From Bimastos eiseni (taxonomy: Eukaryota > Annelida > Clitellata > Crassiclitellata > Lumbricidae), in the NCBI GenBank assembly GCA_959347315.1, contig OY365806.1, forward strand, positions 23,574,900 through 23,638,899: a DNA stretch of 64,000 bases, written 5' to 3'. Both the position numbers and the translations under genes were made by a program. The notes under the pieces are model-generated. The model searched no databases. It saw only the letters and a program-made list of their open reading frames with translations, and was not told the origin of the DNA. Below, one piece after another: positions 25,601-35,255 of this stretch (the stretch's first letter is position 1; each line of letters opens with the position of its first letter).

Positions 25601-27365
25601 ATCTGCCATGACTAATAACTGTTAAATCATGATCAAACCACCACTTTACAGTTCAAAATATTTATTCCATACCAAGTTTATTTAATTTGGTATGGATGAA
25701 ATCCTAAATGGTATCAAGTACTAGAAATATTACTCTTACTTGACTGCCTCTCTCAAAATAGTCGTAAAATATATGTGAAGCACATATATACATCTCAGAG
25801 TTAGTGTCGAACTATTCCTAAGTTAAATGCCTCATCATGGTTTTCCACAATGTGAAGAGATGCATGTGTCACTGAAGAGAGCATTAGCTGTAAGTTTGTG
25901 AATGCGCTTTGTTACAGGTATTGACGGATTCATTTTCACCTTCTTTTGCCTTTTAACTTTTCTTTTTGATTTCTTGTTCTGACTGACTACTGTAGTGATC
26001 TCTAACATCCAATGCAATTAACAAGCAATTAAGCCATTCAAAGAGAAATTATTCAAGTGGTCTTTTCTGCTCTATGTAGTTTTGAAAGTACTCAGTTTTA
26101 CATCACGGCAGAGCAATGCGCAATAATCAGATTTGGTGGATTCTCTTTATCACATGTTTGTTCAAAGCAGTTCATCCTGTTGTCCACCATACTAAACTGT
26201 TTTAAACAATCATGTACTTCTGGTTCTGTGTAGCAGCCACGACTTTCACCAAAAACTCTTGACCATTGCTGCATCTTCTGAATGAAGAAGCTTTGTAAAC
26301 AATTTTATAATGGGCACTGTTATTAGATGAGGCTTGGTTTCATCTGCTATTTCAGTATCATCAACACTGATGTCTTGGTAGCAACTCGTGCACTTGCATA
26401 ATAATTGATTTGGTCTTATTTTGATATCTTCAATGCTGCTTTCATTGCTTTCTGTACACAGACATGTAAACGTGTCTTTAATTGTTTTAACGCCACCATT
26501 TAGGGTTAGTGTAATTGCCCGATTTGAAATACTGATCAGGACTCAGAACAAATCCTCACTCGTGGTTATTATTTAATGGCATTATTTTTCATCAATCCAG
26601 CTTCCATTTAAGCCAGATTCTTTCATCAATTCAGCTTCCAATTGAACACAAAGCTTTTCATCATTCCAGCTCCCAGTTTGACAGGATTTTTTAAAATTGA
26701 TCCAGCTTCTAGTTAGACATGATTCTTTCACCGATCTTTCTTCTACTGATTCTTTTCACCGATACCTCTTCTACTAGTTACACTCGCGAGGCTTATCCTG
26801 ATTTGCCATGGAGAATAATTAACGACACTAAAGTGGCAGATTACCGTAATATATTGTAGCAGAGATCTGCGCCAAAATGTCACGTACTTTTGTCATGTTT
26901 TATCTGCTCACAAACTTTTCAGGATTTTTTTCTTGAACAAAGACTTGGTGCTTTTTCATGAATCAATCATTCCACTATTTGTATTATTATTATTATTAAT
27001 CAGACATATTAGTGTGCCGATTTATGAATTACTCATTAGGATAATTTGAAGCATGGGTAGTGGGTGTGAAAGTGTTCTAGTGTGTTTCTTGATATGAACA
27101 GTTAGAAGAAGTTTAGTGAAGCAAGATTTTTATTGAGCACAATCTTGACATTCCATTGAACCTAATATTGCCAGAGATACTGTCAAATATTATTCCTGAA
27201 GACATGTCAGTGATATAGTAAACTTGGTTACTCTTGTAGGTTAATCCTTTGTGTGTCAATAGCCAAGACTTTCTAAAGTATCCGGTTGGACAGTCCGAAG
27301 GCACTCCTAATTACGAGGGTCTGTTTAAAACAATAGCTGACAAGTCAGAGGACTCCTACCTGTGA
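16630..27365 (+). CDS. SH2D4: SH2 domain-containing protein 4 (SH2D4A/B-like) adaptor, complete nine-exon gene
   Basis: Exons: 16630-16728, 19263-19356, 19570-19717, 20200-20251, 21431-21605, 22082-22259, 23628-23764, 24925-25145, 27240-27365. The sum is 1,230 nt (409 residues plus TGA), with all phases consistent and introns GT-AG. The N-terminus [19 protein letters not shown] with [20 protein letters not shown] is the SH2D4 signature. PWTWVMGEH (about residues 86-94) and a charged coiled-coil (about 132-215) follow, containing [10 protein letters not shown]. The SH2 domain spans about 292-385: WFHG at 292-295, alphaA Arg299, GSFLIRVS with the phosphotyrosine-binding betaB5 Arg317, and His337 in KHFLID. 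All binding residues are intact. Human SH2D4A is about 454 residues; this one is shorter in the central linker. SH2D4 proteins are cytosolic adaptors in tyrosine-kinase signalling. The exon-8 acceptor at 24924 was chosen over an upstream AG because only it continues WFHG into IIGREE. Confidence 0.92.
18069..18833. mobile_element. hAT-type MITE, copy 1 of a two-member family in this window
   Basis: The ends are TAGAGCTGTACCGAT and ATTGGTATGGCTCTA, imperfect inverted repeats. The flanking octamers CCAAAGAT (18061-18068) and CCAAAGAC (18834-18841) differ by one base, giving an 8-bp hAT-style target duplication. The subterminal region is rich in CCGATTATT-type repeats. It shares this and an internal AAGCAGG(T/C)ACT(G/A)TGACTCACTCTGC-like region with the copy at 34513-35247. 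No transposase is seen. It lies in SH2D4 intron 1. Confidence 0.85.
18953..19012. mobile_element. TTAA-flanked palindromic micro-element (copy B)
   Basis: A 60-bp stretch bounded by TTAA, ending GTTGTTAAAGGGTTAA, with a CGAGCTGC arm facing a GCATGCTCG arm. The left end is shortened relative to copies at 28494-28562 and 33393-33447. TTAA plus CCC/GGG termini recall piggyBac-type MITEs. The family assignment is inference. Confidence 0.5.
20500..20800 (+). mobile_element. Decayed LINE reverse-transcriptase C-terminal fragment in SH2D4 intron 4
   Basis: The + strand translates with interruptions to [13 protein letters not shown] (about 20507-20545) and later [15 protein letters not shown] (about 20697-20730). 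These correspond to the LHWLPV..R..FK and F.V.GP.LWN.LP blocks of CR1/L2 LINEs. Many stops show old age. A separate, oppositely oriented tail follows. Confidence 0.65.
20819..20960 (-). mobile_element. Retroelement 3' tail, minus orientation, with (TTCA)n
   Basis: TTCATTCATTCATTGC followed by AAATTTATATAGCGCCCC reads on the - strand as a GGGGCGCTATATAAATTT tail plus tetranucleotide repeat, the same type of 3' end as the LINE at 12225-12690. The downstream GC-richer part (20870-20960) contains AGGAGCGCTCC and similar GC motifs. The orientation conflict with the adjacent + LINE fragment indicates two independent insertions. Confidence 0.5.
22777..22857. repeat. Imperfect palindrome (81 bp) with TTAACCCTTACC arms
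   Basis: The left arm TTAACCCTTACCACTCC (22777-22793) pairs with the right arm GGAGGGGTAAGGGTTGA (22841-22857) at 15 of 17 positions. The loop contains GCCGCTGTGAGCGACC. It resembles the TTAA-bounded micro-elements elsewhere in the window but has a different core. It lies in an SH2D4 intron. Confidence 0.55.
24069..24774. mobile_element. Probable hAT-like nonautonomous element in SH2D4 intron 7
   Basis: The left end CAGTGTTATTGCCCTTGTTG and the right end, reverse-complemented as CAGTATTGCTGTCAAAACC, are imperfect inverted termini. Flanking octamers GTTATGAT and ATTAGGAT agree at 6 of 8 positions, compatible with an aged 8-bp duplication. Subterminal regions are dense in CTTGGT(T/C)TTGAGG-like motifs on both sides. 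No transposase frame is present. It ends 150 bp before the SH2-core exon. Confidence 0.55.
26588..26735. repeat. Degenerate tandem repeat, unit about 34-37 bp, four or more copies
   Basis: Copies of ATCAATCCAGCTTCCA-like sequence recur at 26591, 26625, 26660 and 26697, each followed by an AT-rich spacer with GA-AGA. Further decayed TTTCACCGAT copies continue to about 26775. It lies in the last SH2D4 intron. No coding or promoter role is apparent. Confidence 0.7.
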
Positions 27366-28493
27366 CCTGGATTTCATTCTTGTGCGAATCTTACCGATGT
27401 TTCTCTCATAGTGTTGAATGATGGAACGAGTCATCTTTGGCAACTTGCTTTCTGTAGGCAAATATACTTAGGAGTTCCTAGCATTTAGCTTCATATGCTG
27501 ACATATTGAGTACTTTTGCATGTGTTTATGATGATTGAATGGTACACAGCTAACCTTTAGAAAGGCTTATATTGGAGGGACAACATAGGCGTTTTGAAAA
27601 GCCAGTGCTTATGCTTATTCAGGCTAACTTTTGGGTATTGACTGGACTGCGCTTGAGTTCGGTGTGCCATCGTTGATACCCTCTAATTAGACACTTGTGC
27701 GATTGAAGTTGCTAATTAGTAATTGATAATTGTTGTTAGGATTCAACTCCTAGGGCTTCTTGTGGCTTTGAGGCTTTGTTGTTGTGCTGTAAAGAACAAC
27801 TATGTGGTTGCTGATTTGCATGAACTTTTAAATGATCCATCAACTCCTCGATACGAATTTTTTGAGTCCTTGAGGCACATGTTATGTGCATCATTATGTT
27901 ACTTTACTTAAGTTATGAAGGTGACACACAGCACTCTACATAGGTTCATCTGGTTTAAAGGCTGTTCACAACAGTCACTTGTCATTTTGTATAAGCTACA
28001 AGGATTGTTTATTGCAATTTGCAATCATGTTTCTTAGATCAGAGATCTTTTATGTTAAAATGGATGATGCATTGCCCTTATGGCTTAATTAATGTGTTGT
28101 GAATAGAAAAACGTATGTCAATCTGAGGGTATCAAGGTTGTTGAATGTTGTCATTGTGTTGTGTGCCAACATTCTCTGATAGATATTTGTGGCATTGATC
28201 TTGCGACAATTCTCAACAGCAGTGGTTTTATGCATTTGGGCTTTGAAGATGTGGTGCCTAAATTAATCAACCGCTTCATGCATTGCTGGTTGTCCTTAGT
28301 GCATATACTGGTGGGTGCTTTTTGCATTGACACTGGTAATATAGAAGCTGGTGACAGGAATTTGTGGACTGCTGTTTGGCAAGGTCTTATTTTATGTTGT
28401 ATAGTATTGTAATCTACTGTAATATCTGAATACTCATTTAAATAACTATGATATCAGTCTTGATGGTTTGGCCAGGTTGTCATTTAGGATTTG

Positions 28494-28562
28494 TTAACCC
28501 TTTAGTGATGAGCTACATTGGTTTCCCACACATTTCAGTATGTGCTCATTATTAAGGGTTAA
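28494..28562. mobile_element. TTAA-flanked palindromic micro-element (copy A, best preserved)
   Basis: 69 bp bounded by TTAA on both sides. The left arm TTAACCCTTTAGTGATGAGC pairs with the right arm TGCTCATTATTAAGGGTTAA. TTAA target duplication with CCC...GGG termini is the piggyBac pattern. At this size it can only be a minimal nonautonomous relic. Related copies are at 18953 and 33393. Confidence 0.6.
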
Positions 28563-29824
28563 ATCTGGGAGAAACCAATTGCAGTCAGCTGAAGCAGGCA
28601 CAGCCGCTGAAAAGAATGCTGTTGCTGTTGACCAGACAATGAGGTTTCATCATCAAAGAAACTAGGTAGGACTGATGAATTGGTTCTATGTTCATCTGAG
28701 TCAGAGCGATGTGTACCTCATCGCAAAGTGAGTCTCTTACATACCAAATCCCGGTTTGAGTGAGAGATCTGTTTTCTTTTCTCAGCATTCTCTGATTTTT
28801 ATTCTAATCGTGTAGGCAGTTTCTAAACTGTTTGCAACATGTTGCTTTGTAAAATGGTTTTTGATTACAAAGTGTAAAGAGGAAAACTTTTGTTTAACCG
28901 GGGGCCCATGTATTATTAGAACGTGTGCTCTGGTCTTAGGTCATCTTTGATGCAACTAATCTAATTCAGTACAAACTGATTTATTTATCTCCTGAATCTC
29001 TTGGCTGATTCTGCATGTTCCACAGCTGTGTACCAGTTGCTGCAGGAGTTCTAATGAGACAGGCTGTCAATCAATGATCTCGATTATGTTGCTTCTCAGC
29101 TTCTGTTTATGTGTGAAGCAATTGTGGTGTCACAGACCGAAATCAGTCATATGTCACATTTATGAGTTACTACTGAATGATGCACCAAAATATCATTCAA
29201 AATAATATGTTTATGATTGTGATATTTTTACACAAAGAAGTTCAAAAATACTGCTTAAACATTTTAGCTGATAGTTTTTCTAAAAGTTAAACTTTTTTAA
29301 ATGATTTTTCAAAAGTTTTGCTTTAGTTTTGCATCATTTGATGGTCCTTAATCAGAGAGTACTTTTTATTCATAACCTTGGCTAAGAACATGCTCGAGCA
29401 GTAATTCTGTCAGTCATTTTTGAAGTTCAAATTTTCAACTTAAGACTGAAAACGGTCTGTGGTGCCACAATTGTGATCTTGGATCATGACTTCTTGTTTT
29501 ATCTGCCATTGTTGTCTAATGAACTAATGGTCATTAAAAGGTGTACTGTTTTTTTTACTAATGTACAAAGTGTATATGTATATATTCTGTGTCACAAGTA
29601 ATCGTAATCTCGAGATTTCTGCAGTGCCCAAAAGAACCAAGTTGAGGGAACCAGCTCATTGACAGACACTGGGTCAAAACAAAATCAATAAGCAGGGGAG
29701 TAAAAATCTGTTCCAGGTCAAGATCCAAAGTAATCATTCAAGTAGACAGCTAATGCAGATGGTGTTTAGAATTGAAATGGCAAGGAAGGTTTACAAGAGA
29801 AAAATAAAGGAATCAGGATGGGAT

Positions 29825-30358
29825 TTGCTTCTGAAGAACTGTGATCATGTCAAAACCAGAAATATTTTGAGTGAAAGACCTGTGGAGAGCTTGCAAGAGG
29901 TGAGGTTTAGAGAGTTTGTATATTGGATCGGATATTTGGTAAAATTATGGTAGTAGTTTGCTTCAGAGAGGTGGACTTGGTTGGAGCTATTTTTGAAATG
30001 TTAGTGATGAGGTGATGGAAGGGCATAGAAGTGTTAGGGTAGAAGATGATCAGGGTAGGCCAAGTGGTACAGTTTCTTAAATCTTTTGTTTACATGCCAT
30101 GTGCTTAGTGCCTCTTTGTCTTGCTTAAGCAGCTTCAAATTGTTCAGCTGCCTTTTGTAACAGATCAGGTTTAAGAGTTTGTGTTATGTTTTAAGAGCAT
30201 TTGTCTTGTTTTTTTGGTGTTGATTTGAATCTGTTCTTGGTGTTATCTTCTACTCTTGATATGAAACATTTCTGTGTCCTTGAAATCTTTGCGGAAGCCT
30301 TTCTACTCAGCTGATTTCATTTTGATTGGTTGCTTCTGAAGAACTGTGATCATGTCAA
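29825..30358 (+). repeat. Exact 29-bp direct repeat pair 505 bp apart
   Basis: The 29 bases starting TTGCTTCTGAAGAACTG at 29825-29853 recur without mismatch at 30330-30358. The flanks do not match further. No function is apparent; possibly a transposon footprint or small templated duplication. Confidence 0.75.
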
Positions 30359-31139
30359 TCAGTTCTGTACACTCAATAGGAATGTTTTAAACAAGAGACA
30401 CTATGCCATTAGACTTTTGCTGTCTGGTAGTAAAGAACAGTGGGCCGATGTATTGTGGCCCATTGGACCAAAGTAACTGTTCTTTTCAAGTATTTAAACT
30501 AATCTTTTAATTGTTTTTGCTTTTGTCTGTCTGGTATGCACTGTCTGACCAGTTTTAGGAGACATTTGTTTTTAGAGTACAGGACTACTGGCATGTGGAG
30601 ATTTTCTTTTAAACTCCAGATCAAATTAATGGGAGTAAACATTTTGGTTGCCTGGATGTCTTAACTTTATGCTGTGTTGTTCATTCATTTTCCATTTCTT
30701 AAATGAATTTATGTAGTGCCTTTTCAATATATGGTTTTAATTTAAATCATAACAGTTATGCACTCAACTGTTGGAAATTTTTCATTGTTTAATTTAAATT
30801 TATAAATAGATGTTACTTGATTTTATTTATTGTTTAATTATTGTTGTTACTTTTTATTTATAAGGTAAATAATGCATATTTTGAAAGTAATGTCTTACAG
30901 TGTACCTGCCTTTTTTTAAATTTCATTCTTCTGTCATGACGCTGAAATCTAAATATGTGAAATTAACAGTTAATTTGTTACGTGAAGATTGATTGAATAA
31001 TGTGTTAAACTATTCTTTTACATTCCATTTCTATTCATGTACTAGCCTTTGTCTGTCACAGTATTCCATGCTGGTTACTATATGTATATATTGAGAAGTG
31101 CTTTTTTAAATTTTGTCTTTTGTTGTTTGTCATTTCATG

Positions 31140-31480
31140 AGTCAAGGTAATTGGAAATCATTATCTTGTAGTTTTCGAACTGAATTGTCAAATGAGAGGT
31201 CAGGGTTCAAAGCCCTGCCAGAGCAGAAACTTTGAAATTTTTAGCCAACTCAGCTATGATGAGTACACCGACTGTAAACTGTTGGTGGAAAGATGGAATG
31301 GCAAGCCACCCAACCTCGTTTGCCGAGGCTAAGAAATTGAAGTCGCTAACACTTCATACTCATCATGGCTGCATCAGGACTTGCTTAAAGGACTCTGATT
31401 TCCAGCTCCATGCTAATCAAGATTTTTACTTAGGAATCCTTTGATGCTAGCAAGACTCGCTGAATAAAATTCTATTGAAC
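31140..31480 (+). mobile_element. tRNA-derived SINE (copy 1)
   Basis: A box-B-like GGGTTCAAAGCCCTGCC (31203-31219) is followed by GAGCAGAAA and a body containing GCCGAGGCTAAGAAATTGAAG (31321-31341 region). That body motif is shared with the copy at 39370-39655. The A-box part is decayed. The 3' part ends in GAATAAAATTCTATTGAACA. Confidence 0.75.
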
Positions 31481-34400
31481 ATATGCAACTCTGCCTGGGG
31501 AGGACACTCACAAAGTCAGAAAACTTAAATTGTTGGTTTAATATTGCATTTGATTGGCTGGAATTGCTGAATATTTCTTATGACATCAGCAGGTTTTTAT
31601 TACTAATAAGGAAAATTTTGTAGCTATTTAATACTTATTTTTGCAAGTTTAGATTCTCACAAGTTTATGCTCACCTAAAACTTACACATCTGTTGTATAT
31701 TTAATTGATTTCCACATGCAGAATTAAGGATGAACCGAAACTAGGCTCGGACACTTGGCTATCCGATTTTCTGTTTTGAAAATGTAAATTGGATGTTTTT
31801 TATTTGCAAAAATGATAATTGACCTAACTAAAAACAAATACTGTTACTAGTAGTACTTAGTAGTTACTACTTCCTAGTGTAAACTAAAGCACAACCAAAA
31901 TATTAATTTGGGCAAACTGCCAAGCAAAAAATATCAAGACAATGAGACTTTTAAAAATATTCCAATCTTGGACTCAGTAGATACAACTCAACTCGTAAAA
32001 TTCGGACTTGGCCGGAAATTGACACTCGGTTCTTCCCTATGCAGAATTTAGTTATGTAGTGCTAAGTTTGCTATGAAACCTTTTGCACAGAAAATGTATG
32101 CACAGATACTATTTGAGATCCATTTGTGAGTAACACCTGAGTTGATTTTTTGCATATAGATTTTTCTGACATCATTAGAGCTTATTCACATGGTCACTTT
32201 ACATGACAATCGCCAACATTAAATGAATCAGATTTAAAGAATAACGGACATTCAGTTAATCTAATATGTGACTCTAGTAAGGCTGATACATAATGGCTTT
32301 TGAGATTTGAAAATTGTGGTTTTTTTCAGCTATCCAATGACGTTTTTTACTTACATGTTAAATTAAACCCCAAATCCTGTGCAATGTATTATATAACTGT
32401 TCCAGTCAAAATCAGGAAAGCAGACACACATATATAGGAAAACTTAACTACACATGATGTAGCCATATGAAACATTTGCTTTTTTTATATCCATCTTACA
32501 ATAGAGAACAAGGCTTCTATTGTAGCAGTTAACTCAAGTTTCAAGAATAATATAGTACATTGTTTGATTGCTAATTTTGAATCATGTTATTTAAAATTGA
32601 TCAATTAAGAGCAAGTTATAATGCTGAGATTGTGGAATAAGTTTTTTTAAACAATGACAGTCCTAGGCATGACCCGGTGTTCCAGATAAATCACGTTTTA
32701 TAAAACTGATATAGCATGAAGATTTTATGTCGTAATAGAAATTTAATGTGCTTCGATGGTGCTCTGAGTCTTGAAACTGTGCTTGATGTCTTTTTATTTT
32801 TTAAGGGTTTCTTTTCCACATAACTTTCTGACATTCTTTTATACATATCGTGATGCAGCAGAATTTTCAGACTTAGCAGAACTTACAAGTTGTTCATGCT
32901 GTAGACATTATTTTTTGACCACATGGAACAGGTTTGCAAAAGACTGAACTGAATAAAACTCATTCTCTCGTTTCAGTCATTATATAGTTCATCTTTCCAT
33001 TGATGTTAGGGTGGCAATGCTTGTTCTTGAACCATATTTTGCAGTGCACTACCACATTGAATGATGTATAAAGAGGCCTTGTAAATAAATTACTGATGTT
33101 GACTGATTATTACTCTTTCTATTTAAGTTTCTGTGTTGCCAAACTGTATTAAATGTTCAATAGTAGCATATATACAGCTGTATTTTTCTACTTTACTTGC
33201 AGGCATATATTTATACTCATCACAAGAGCTTGGACTAGTCCTTGTGTAGACTTGAAAAAAAGAGCAGTGCATTTCTGTTGTAAAGAGCATTTCAACTTTG
33301 CTTTTACTGTTGCTTTCATTGGGACATATCAACATTAAACATGAACATTATTATTGTCTTGTTGGTTTTTCCCCTCATATTTAACAACTTATTTAACACT
33401 TTAAAGACGAGCTGCATCTTTTAGGATACTCTGCGTTAAAGGGTTAAACTGTTTTGAATTTGGTATATATAGGAAAATAGAAAATTATATACTTGCACCA
33501 AAGTGGTTAATATCTGAAGTGCAGTTAAATCCAAGTTACAGTAGTCTGGTATCAACATTGATCAAAGTGTAAATGCATTACATTAATATCAGAAGATCCT
33601 TTCCTCTGAACCAACACTTAGAAGTATCACCCAATGAGCCATGTTAGCCACTTCATTTTCTTAACCTCAGCATATGATGCTGGGTGGTGAACCATTTCCA
33701 TCACCATTTGACCTACCTATTTAATAGTTGAATGTACTGCTTCTATGGAGATCTTGAATTATTCTGTCCTTGTATGGGTTTGAACCCCAAACTTTCACTG
33801 GTTGTACTACAATTTCTGCAAATGTATCAGAACTGGGGTCAGTCAATTCAGCCCTTGTTGATGGCATTTCATGATAAAAATCAATTAGTACATTTTTTAA
33901 ACAGAAAACTTATTAGTAAGGTTAACAAGCAGTTATCATGAAGCTATCAAACGTAATCATATGGTAAATCTGATATAGAAAGTGAACATGAAATGATATC
34001 TTTTGCCTATTAGCACTATAACAAATTTAATTAGCTTGTAAGTGGCTTTATGTTGTTATTTGGTCAGTGAGCTGCCATGTCGTATAAATCGAGGATCTAT
34101 CTTTATTCACTTTATGGGTGACCGTCAAGGTTAGATTAAGTTGGTATAACAGTTATTATTTTATCCTTTGTTCAAGTCCCTGATCATTAGCCAGTTTGAT
34201 TTGTGATGGTACAAATCTTGAAGTTTGAAATCTTGAAATCTTAATTGCAGAGAAGTTAGTTTGTATGAGAAATAAAAATGGTAAAAATTCTAATAGGATC
34301 TGTTTGCTATAATCTGCTATGAAATCTTTGTATTTCATGAAGATTTGTTGGATTTTATATACCACTGATTCCATCACTGTTTTGTTACATCTGTAGTTGA

Positions 34401-34512
34401 TTGGATGCAATTGTGTTTCCAATTTTAGTCGCCATATTATTCAGAGCAAACAGAAGTTATGTTTGTTTGCAACACTCTTTAAGCTCTTTTTGTGTATTAG
34501 AGATGTCACCAA
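31481..34512. other. Noncoding intergenic stretch
   Basis: AT-rich sequence without any frame showing a family motif or splice-consistent neighbour. Only the TTAA micro-element at 33393-33447 stands out. Confidence 0.6.
33393..33447. mobile_element. TTAA-flanked palindromic micro-element (copy C)
   Basis: 55 bp bounded by TTAA: left arm TTAACACTTTAAAGACGAGC, right arm CTGCGTTAAAGGGTTAA. It shares the GAGCTGC core and the right terminus with copy B at 18953-19012. Likely a piggyBac-like minimal MITE. Confidence 0.55.
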
Positions 34513-35247
34513 TAGAGCTGTACCAATATAACTTTTTTGCCGATTATGCCGATACCGATTATTGCCGATTATTCATTTGCCGACAACCGATTATTTAGCC
34601 GATTATTTCATTGTGTTTCCCAAGATGTTCGGTCCCAAAAGATACCCGAAGGTACTGCTACTGCCTATTGCTGTGATACAAGCAAAACACTTGCTCTGTA
34701 GGAGACATATGCATGTAGTTGGGGACTAATACTAGGCAGGCAATACAGATTGGACACACCGCCCGCCGTCAAACTGTGCCCAGGGTAATTGAGGGCCATG
34801 AATGGCTGGCCAATTCACAGCCTCCCATCTAGTCTCAGGCAACTGAAATGTTTCGGGGAGATCTGATTGGCAGCCAACACGTATTCATTAGTTATGCCTC
34901 CACGATGTATATTCATGGTTTCTCTGTTGAATTGGCTTGATTTGGCCAGCCATTCCTTGGCCTTTAATTAAGCAGGCACTATGACTCACTCTGCCCAGCA
35001 CCTAAGTTGACACGTTCTCACGGTCCACACTAGTACACTGGGTGGTTTCACAGAAGCCATTGGCTCGACTACACGATATGAAAACGGAACGAAATGCCGT
35101 CCTTCACAGACCGATTGATGTTGCATTCGTCATTTTGCTTTTATAAACTGAAAATAATATTAAAAAATATAAGAAATTTTTTTAATATCGGCGCTGATTA
35201 TCTTGCCGATATCTCTATAATCGGCCGGATTAATCGGTACAGCTCTA
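34513..35247. mobile_element. hAT-type MITE, copy 2
   Basis: The ends are TAGAGCTGTACCAAT and ATCGGTACAGCTCTA, with octamers GTCACCAA (34505-34512) and GTCACAAA (35248-35255), an 8-bp duplication with one mismatch. Both termini carry CCGATTATT-type iterations. It shares internal segments (AAGCAGGCACTATGACTCAC, and CGACTACACGATA with the AAAATAATATTA stretch) with the copy at 18069-18833. No transposase. Confidence 0.88.
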
Positions 35248-35255
35248 GTCACAAA

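Larger units (their letters stand above)
27366..31139. other. Noncoding stretch after SH2D4 stop
   Basis: This presumably begins with the SH2D4 3' UTR, but no clear AATAAA lies soon after the stop. Short open frames here (for example near 28161 and 29753) have no family features, no matching splice partners and unremarkable composition. The recognisable items are one TTAA micro-element (28494) and a 29-bp exact direct repeat pair (29825 and 30330). Confidence 0.6.

Noticed and set aside
28161..28412. 83-residue + strand frame after SH2D4
   Set aside because: It has no conserved motif, no Kozak context of note, no splice-consistent neighbour and ordinary AT-rich composition.
34401..34598. 65-residue frame
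   Set aside because: It reads into the terminal iterations of the hAT MITE starting at 34513.
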